From Anthoceros angustus (Eukaryota; Streptophyta; Anthocerotopsida; Anthocerotales; Anthocerotaceae), in NCBI GenBank assembly GCA_010909165.1, contig VJWM01000239.1:124001-188000 (forward strand): 64,000 nt of DNA. The letters are read 5' to 3'. Below, piece after piece: positions 56,851 through 64,000 of the stretch (position 1 is its first letter; each line of letters opens with the position of its first letter). Position numbers and translations under genes: made by a program. The notes below the pieces were generated by a model. It did not search any database. It had not been told where the DNA came from and saw only the letters and a program-made list of their open reading frames with translations.

Positions 56851-58920
56851 AGAATTTGAAGTGCCGGACTGATGTGTAGATGCAACACATGAAGATATCA
56901 AATTGATCTTTGCTCCTATCAAATTTGCCGCGAAGTGAGAGCGGGAACAAGAATACGCAGCAGTAGTGAGTAACGAGTGAGAATGAACAAGAGTATGCTG
57001 AAATATTATGGTGAATGGAAAGGGACAACATAATGGAGGTGTAGTTGGCAACTTTATCATACCACAAGGATGTAAGCCTAAAGGCTCAAAAATGTTTTGT
57101 ACGTTATAAAAACTATACAAGTTATTCAAACATACAGAATCCTCGTAACACACTCACTTTTCCTCTAGCGAGGTGGCACGTATGGTGTACCGAATGCTCA
57201 GTTCTAAACAAATCTTTGTAGAACCTACAGTCCTACCAAAAACTTTGTTTTAGAGTGCCACAAGTATTAATAAAAATGGTTCTCAACTCCTCCTCTCGCT
57301 ATACCGAATGCATACGTCTTAAAATATTTCCGTACCTTGAGTTAGGGTTGCATTAGGGTTTGACGGTTGTCGTTGACCTTGTTGACACACTGATATCTTG
57401 ACAATGCAAGGGTTTGCTTGTGGGAGGCCTTATGGCCTTTTTACACACACCGATGGTGACAGGGTCATGGTGGCATTGGCAACCGACTGGACAATGCCAC
57501 CATGGTAGACCATTCTCGACGGTCGTGACACGCCGTTGCACACCGCCCATGTTGACCACCGATGGGCACATGGAATGAACCCTGGAAATTAGGATTTTCA
57601 ACCGCCCCATCTTTGACAAAATGTTTCATTTTTAGAAGCGAAGCTGAATGAAAATCACAAACGGTGGACAAAGAATACTCATACATTATCGTAGGAACAT
57701 CCACATCTCCTTTTGAGGCTAGAGCGCTTCGTCTGTAGCAAGAAAATCGTCTGCATCAAGGAATTCATATGTGACCACAACAAGTTGACTTGGAAGGGTA
57801 AATGTTAGAAGATGTTTGTACTATCTTCTTAGACTACTTAAAGCTATTCACATCGGTGAGTATCTATAGATTGAAGGACACTGTACCTTTAAATAAAAGA
57901 CCATCAGATCCAGGAAATGCTACAACGCCTATGCTAAAGTGCCCAGGCTGGTATCAACCTTGCCCATTGAATTGTACAGATGCACCCGCTCACAGAGATG
58001 TACCCGTGTACAAAGATGAACCCGCTCACCAACCAGCCCTCCGGTGCGAATCGCCCATTAATGAATATACCTGCTACACCCCGCTTACCTGTATCAATTT
58101 AACAAATATAGTATATTACATGCCTAATATTTCGGCCAAATTGATGGGCTTTATCAGACTTCAAAGTTGTCAAACTTCACCAGCCTTGGGAGATAGGTGA
58201 TGTTCTGACATGCCTGTCAATGCCACCTAGACACCACACATCATCCATGCTCGTGCCATCGGCTGTAGGTGTAAAATTGAAAACGAATGTCTGTGCAATA
58301 TTCTTTGACCACATACACACCGGCCATTTAATATAAAACTGCCTTTAAGGTCAAATTTGGGCGCCCAGGTACTTCAAAGGTCCTCTAGCCAAACAAGGGC
58401 ACCCTAAACCTGGCCTAACACCTCCACCCTCCAAACGCCTAGCGGCTCGATAGTACCTTAGGAGATGCAACTTGAAATGGGAGCCATGAGGCAAGGGCAT
58501 TTGCTCCCTTGCTGCATGGCTTCCATGTGAAAACCTTAAACCCTCAAGTCATTGTGTGAACATGGTTTTTTTGAAGCAAGATCCGAAAATAAACCCCTAG
58601 AGCAATTGTATAAACTTTATGTAGTACATGCATGCTTCAAGTTTAGGGTTTAGATATTAGGGTTCGGCGCCCTTGAACAGCGAAAAGAACTTTAGGCTCT
58701 CGGGAGAAATGTATATATGGCTAACGTTTGTATGGCTCACATCCATCCTTGTAACTTCGACCACCTTGGGATCCGTATGCGGTGCGGTGTGCGAAGTAAT
58801 GCGGTGCGGTCTGCGGTGGGGTATGTCCCAAAGGTTCAGGGCTTGCTTCGTGGTGGCCTATGTGGCTCTGTTACGTTGAATATAGGGTGTTGGGGTTAAT
58901 ATTGCGGTGAGCATGGGGTG
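56851..58920. other. Intergenic region
   Basis: No host gene was recognised. The frame 57802-58200 is Cys/Pro-rich but lacks a family match. The stretch 58190-58310 resembles 5540-5670. Short TTTAGGG-like words near 58640-58665 are too few to mean a telomeric tract. Confidence 0.35.
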
Positions 58921-59030
58921 AAGGAGGTCGCGATGACGACATGATTTATGGTTCTTAGTGCAAAGGTCGTGCTGAGGATATGATTTAGGGTTTTTGGTGC
59001 GAAGATCGCGGTGAGGACATGATTTAGGAG
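58921..59030. repeat. Short tandem repeat, about 45-bp unit
   Basis: Three degenerate units, each with AGGTCG or AGATCG, then a GAGGACATGATTTAGG-like core. Confidence 0.65.
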
Positions 59031-59893
59031 GTCAAGTGGCTTTCTTTCGTGGGGATGAATTGGTGGTGTTTAGCCCTCGTTCACGCATTTTCATTGACAT
59101 TGTTGATTGATTGAAGATTATTTGTTTTGTTTGAATTTTACCTTTACGTTCGTCCAGACCATTTTACCGTAATAGATGTAGTTGCAATATTTCAATCCCA
59201 TCGACGAAAATCCGTCCTTAGTGGACTTAAATAAAATTCTTTTTCTTCTTTTTCTTTGTACTTAGTAACTGTGTACATGAAAATAAGTAAAAATGTGCAA
59301 CAGAGAGAAAATGCAGAAAAACTATTCTATGAATCCGCGAAGAATGTGCATTTGATACACCATAGGCAAGCTCAAATTTGGGTGAAAGTTTAACTGATAG
59401 ATAAAAATAAACTCGATTAAGATTGAAACACGAGCCGATCAAATCAATCACCGTCACCCGGCCATGTGGAGCTCATTGCTGCTGTGTCCATGATCCCATT
59501 CTACCCTTTCCGTGCGATGTTCCTACCTACTCACCAATTCTCGGGCCTCTAGGCGTTCATTGATTCCGCGAAATCCGTCAGCTTGCAATCGCCTGGTTCG
59601 CCTTGGACTTAGAATGGCAACTCCTGACAATGTGCTGAATTTCTTTAGTCGTAAGTGATATGATATGAATGATGCATCTGCCAAACCCTAAATCCTTGGA
59701 GGCGTTGTTCCAGCTCCGTCCAATCTCACGAACTTCAGCATCCTTGCACGGCGATGCGGAAGTTGAATTGCCATATCCAGATGGGGACACTATTCAACTG
59801 AAAGGACTAAGGCAGGGGTTCTCGTCATCCGGATAAAAGCAATGAGCTGTTTCCCTGTCTGCTAGACTGGGATACATTCCGTCAGAAGCTGGA
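59031..59893. promoter_or_regulatory. Upstream region of FTSH12
   Basis: No coding signal on the + strand. It likely contains the FTSH12 promoter and leader. The - strand frames 59578-59790 and 59794-60207 are shadows without resemblance. Confidence 0.4.
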
Positions 59894-62800
59894 ATGGTGG
59901 TCGCGGGATGCGTTTCCTGCAGGCCCTGCCCCAGTTTCTTGTTGCAGGGGAGGAGATTGGAACGCCCCTTCTCGCAGCGGGCGTCATCTAGCAGAATCCA
60001 TGGAAATGCAACTTCCAAGGACTTCTTCCATGGTCGTCTGCACTGTGTTTTACAGTTTGCCTGGACGGGCCGACCAAGGTATTTGAGACGAACCATTGTG
60101 GTAAGGGCCCGAAATGTGGGAGGGGACAGCTCGGCAGACGACGGTAGCCAGCGGCAGGAAGCCTCCAATGGAGGGAGCTCAAGGGAGAAGTATGACAAGG
60201 GGCTCAAGAGTGCGTTTCGAAGAGGTGCTTCTCGGTATTACGAAGAATTTGTCGAGGAAGTGACAGGTGCTCTTGGGGTGGAGCCTGCGTCTGTAAAGGC
60301 TGGGCTTTTGTCGAAATACAGATTTGTGAAGGGCTTTATAGACATCACGTCTGACAGGGCAAGGGAACAGATTCAGGTGCTGCTCAAGGAGGCAAGGAGG
60401 TTCAAGGAGAAGGGTGGGAAGGAATTAAATGAGGCCAGGGCTCGGTATTGGCCCCTGTTTGTGGCTTACAACCGTTGGGATATGTGGAAGGTTAGTAGGG
60501 TGATTGCACCTGTACCAGTTGGTACTCTAAATCCAAAATGCCGACAACTCTCTGTGAGAGTGGCTTCCATATTGTGCCCCAGAAGCGTGTTGAATATTTT
60601 CGCTGTTTGATGCAGAACGTGAAAAAATGGGATGCCCGAAGAGCTGGAACTCTTGTCCTTTATGTGTTGCTTGCCACTGCATCTCTTACAGGAATTTACT
60701 CCGGTGTCACTCGACCACGAGCATCGAAAGGCATGATAAAGACTCTAGCAAATGAGTACATGGAAGCGGTGATACCTGCTCCCACAACGAAGAATATTCA
60801 AAAGTGAGTGCATTTTCTCTTTGAGCCAAAACACGTACACCCTCCCAGCCCCAAGAGTATCCACATCCCAAGTAACAGGAGCATGGAGGGTTCCTGCTTA
60901 TATTCCATCATCCACAGAAAGTCGTTTTCAATCATTTTGTTCTGCGTCGTTGGTCTGCTCTCCCTAGTTGGGTTACCTCTGCAAAGCTCTGTGCAGGGTG
61001 AAGAGAAGTGTCTTCAGAGAAGAAATGCCAGAAGGACTTGAGGTCCACAAATATGCGCTCGGGAAAGATGGAGAATATCATAGGGATCCTTCTTATGTGG
61101 GTGAAAATGCATGGGAGGAGCCTGAAGAGGAGTTACTAGACCTGGACAAGATCATTGATGAAGATGACAGTGGTATGACAGATGAGCAGAAGGCTGAACT
61201 GAAAACGATTGGAGCTAGAGGCAAGGCTCGCAGACTTGCAGAAGAGCAACGCAAGCGAGAAGAATTTATTGCAATTTACGGTGCGCTTTGTTTATCTGAG
61301 GTCATTTTTTGTTCCAATTCAGTGAGGGTGTGGTAAGGTTGCTGTCAAGGACTTAGATGGACATGCGTGTCAGATCAGCTACTGTTGGGACTATTTGCTA
61401 ACAAAACTTTTGCTGACCCCTTTGTATTGCAGGGGAGCAAGCACTGCCCACACCTGAAAGTCAGAAGCAGGAAGAAGAGACATGGTCAAAGAGCACCTGG
61501 CAACAAAGGCTTGACGAGTGGAAAAAGATATTTGCTCAGGAGCAGCTGGAGGAGCTGGCAGACGAAACTACCCGATACCAAGTTCAAGCTTCCATGCCAG
61601 AAGTTCGGCAAAACTACCTTGCGGACCAGTCATTCCGCGCATCCTTGCCTCCACAATTGAAAGCATCATTTTGGGTGGCAAGGAGGTGGTGGAAGTACAG
61701 GCCAAAGCTGCCTTATACATATTTCCTCTCACAAGTGGAAACACTTCAGGTACCCGCTAAAATCAGTTTTCTGTTATATATATATAAAACAGAAATATGT
61801 ATATATATTTTCACATCGAATAGTTGTGTGAGGTGCTGGTCAGCTGTTTGTCCTGCCTGCAATTCCCACTCTCTGAAATGGAACTGGAATTCTGCTTGGC
61901 TGGTTGACCAGAGTGCTGCTTAGAGTTGTGGCATCTGACCAACCTCTTCTCTCCTCAAGGTTGCTTCTGCTGTGTTCAGCACAGATATGCGAAAGCTTTA
62001 TGTGACCATGAAGGAGGGGTTTCCATCCGAATTTGTGGTATGTTCCTAAGTAGGTGTATCCCACGCCATCTGAACACTGTTTTTGTCCACATTGAAAGCC
62101 TTGAATTTTGTTCAGGGAGAAAGTTGAATGATGGACTCAGTCAGATACGCCACGATTTTCAGTGTAATGCCAGGCTGCTGTCTGGGGCCTTGAAGTGACT
62201 ACTTGTCAGGACGTATGGGTTGTGCAGAGTATCTAACGATATCACTTCTTCGCAGGTCGATGTGCCAGTTGATCCATTTTTGTACCCAAAATTGAAAAAC
62301 TGTGGAGTGGAGATTGATATACTGAGCCGCAGTAATTTCTCATTTTTCTTCCGAGCGCTTGTTGCAACACTTCCTGGTGTGCTCATTATCCTATACATTC
62401 GTGCCCTTCAATATCGGGCAAAGGAAAAAATGTCCGAGGAGATCTATGATTTGCTTACCATGAATCGCCGACAGTTGATCCTGGTCCAATATCTTGACCC
62501 TAGTCTCTTCTCTGTGTACCTCACATGACTCCTGATAGCTACTCGAGCTGACTCCATGAATTCTTTGCTCAACTTCAGCCGGAGGTAGCTGCTGACAAGG
62601 CGAAGTCACAATACAAGGATGTTGTTGTTGGAGGGGATGTGTGGGTAGTTCTAGACGAAATTATGACCTACATGCGAGATCCACTGAAGTACCACAGCAA
62701 GGGAGTGAAGCTGCCCAGGGTAAGTTGCTAGCTCGTGTTGTCTCTTATGTTTCATCTGAATAGTGTGAGGTTAAGCAAGCGATGAGGGCCTGCAAGTTTT

Positions 62801-64000
62801 GATGGGTTTATACTCTTGTGCTTTCCATGTTTGGTTGGTGCCAGCCTGAAAGTAAGGAGTTTTTCATGTGATGTACTGAACACAGGGGATCCTCATCAGT
62901 GGACCGCCTGGAACTGGAAAAACATTGCTTGCAAGGGCAATTGCAAGAGAATGTGGGCTCCCCTTCGTGTTTGCATCTGGTGCAGAGTTTGTTGAATCCA
63001 GCTCTGGCAATGGATCGGACAAGGTCTTTGATATTTTCTTCACAGCACGGGCAAATGTATGAAACCTCCCTTTACTCTGCATCTTCGTTTGTGGTCAAGG
63101 CAATTTTCTTATGCACCTGAAGGCTTTGTCCTTGCAGGCACCATCTTTTGTGTTCATTGATGAGATTGATGCTCTTGCGGGAAAGAATGCAAAGGATGAT
63201 GCAGAACGAAGGGCAACTTTCCAGCAGCTGTTGGCTGAACTAGATGGCGAGTGAGTGGGGTCCGGAGACGACAAGCTTGTTGTGCTAGTCTCCTAGCTGG
63301 TGTTTCTCTGTTGGAATGATGGCAAGTTCCAGGTCAGGTCCTGCAGGTGAATACTGATGCTATGGCAATTGCAGGCCAGACGATACAGATGTTGATAGAT
63401 TTTCCCTTCGCCAGGCGGTTATACTCATTGCCGCAACAAATCGACCTGATGAGCTAGATGAACAGCTCACAGTGCCTGGTCGCATTGATCGAGAGATCAC
63501 TATTGGATTACCTGGGGAGGCAGAGCGACTGCAGATATTTGAGGTTCACAGTGAAGGCAAAAGGCTGGCCAAGGATGTTGACTTCTCTAAGGTGACCGTC
63601 CAGCTTGTCTGCCGGTGTCCTTGTTTCAGACGTTCAATTGTTCTCTAAACCTCCTGGTTGAAAGACGACACCTAGTATGCCTTCTGGTTGTGCACTGTGA
63701 TGCTTATTGTTTTTGACTGAAGAGCACTGTGTAAACGTGCTGTATGAATTGATCCCCTTCTGTTTTCATATGTTTCAGATGGTATACAGGACCATAGGGT
63801 ACTCCGGGGCAGACATCAGAAATTTCATCAATGAAGCTGGGATTATGGCGGTAAGTACGTAATTGCACGTTATATCCCTGCAACAGGTTGGGAGCTCGTT
63901 ATTGCAGGCTTAAAATGGCTCCCCTTCACGTTATTGAATTCAGGTCAGAAAGGGACGTACTGAAATCACTCAGGGTGACTTTCTGGAAGTTTTGGACAAG
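59894..64000 (+). CDS. FTSH12: Chloroplast ATP-dependent protease FtsH12 (5' 12 exons; runs off the window)
   Basis: Exons: 59894-60490, 60616-60803, 60997-61280, 61433-61749, 61960-62037, 62256-62483, 62579-62719, 62886-63056, 63138-63250, 63375-63591, 63779-63850 and 63944 to the edge. All are GT-AG and join to exactly 821 codons. An Arg/Ser-rich N-terminus suits a chloroplast transit peptide. YWPLFVAYNRWDMWK closes exon 1. Membrane helices lie at about residues 210-228 and 516-536, and RRWWKYRPKLPYTYFL precedes the second. The AAA core has Walker A GPPGTGKT (617-624), Walker B VFIDE (673-677) and PGRIDR with Arg fingers (740-745). The zinc-protease half (HExxH) lies beyond 64000. In Arabidopsis, FtsH12 works with FtsHi subunits and plastid NAD-MDH in an inner-envelope complex linked to protein import and chloroplast development. 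Exon 6 uses a weak GTCCAA donor. Confidence 0.95.

Noticed and set aside
57802-58200. 132-codon + frame rich in Cys and Pro
   Set aside because: Cys spacing is irregular, there is no family resemblance, and it overlaps an old dispersed repeat.
58638-58668. TTTAGGG-like words suggesting telomeric repeat
   Set aside because: Only two or three imperfect words, with no array.
59794-60207. 137-codon - strand frame over FTSH12 exon 1
   Set aside because: Antisense shadow of the transit-peptide exon.
1-64000. CRISPR arrays, bacterial operons, tRNA or rRNA genes
   Set aside because: Spliced plant-type genes and LTR elements mark nuclear eukaryotic DNA; no tRNA cloverleaf, rRNA stretch or spaced repeat array was recognised.

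Overview
The window looks like nuclear DNA of a seed-free streptophyte (bryophyte, lycophyte or fern grade; a charophyte alga is not excluded). It holds plant-type intron-bearing genes with short GT-AG introns (mostly about 80-250 nt): a chloroplast FtsH12 protease gene, a SKIP25-type F-box/kelch gene and an AP-1 sigma adaptin gene. It also holds a FOR20/CEP20-like basal-body gene. FOR20 is tied to cilia and flagella, so the organism probably makes swimming sperm or zoospores. The species cannot be fixed from this sequence alone. Layout: (1) 0-2.6 kb carries two small spliced genes on the + strand, a four-exon membrane protein (473-1275) and AP-1 sigma (1636-2619). (2) 2.6-10.2 kb is mostly non-coding, with short tandem repeats and one Myb/trihelix-like relic. 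(3) 10.2-15 kb has the intronless SKIP25-like gene (+) converging on the FOR20-like gene (-), then a broken BTB...SPRY pseudogene (-). (4) 15.1-22.3 kb contains a 25-bp inverted-repeat structure, a NAC-like fragment and a decayed Ty1/copia element on the - strand with one complete LTR and a primer-binding site. (5) 23.1-47.7 kb is a nest of Ty3/gypsy material: a 5' LTR with partial copy A, a 7.4-kb block of other retroelement pieces containing an exact 2.13-kb direct repeat, partial copy B with a 3' LTR, and a 1.79-kb tandem duplication joining an LTR to a hAT (DUF659) transposase fragment. (6) 47.2-56.9 kb holds two copies of a gag-only retroelement-like family in opposite orientations with a ~0.5-kb inverted repeat. 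(7) 57-59.9 kb is intergenic. (8) 59.9-64 kb is the first 12 exons of FTSH12, which runs off the right edge. The main discovery is the gypsy element. Both copies carry a C5-cytosine DNA methyltransferase domain between protease and reverse transcriptase. Copy B also encodes a PHD-finger-like module after the integrase. The order is LTR - gag (two zinc knuckles) - protease - DNMT - RT - RNase H - integrase - PHD - LTR, so one element family carries both a DNA-methylation writer and a chromatin-reader-like domain. Methyltransferases captured by retrotransposons have been reported in charophytes and dinoflagellates. The pairing with a PHD finger, and the host lineage, are what make this copy worth following. 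The copies are decayed by many small indels. The host genes stitch together in frame without any correction, so the base sequence of unique DNA appears reliable.
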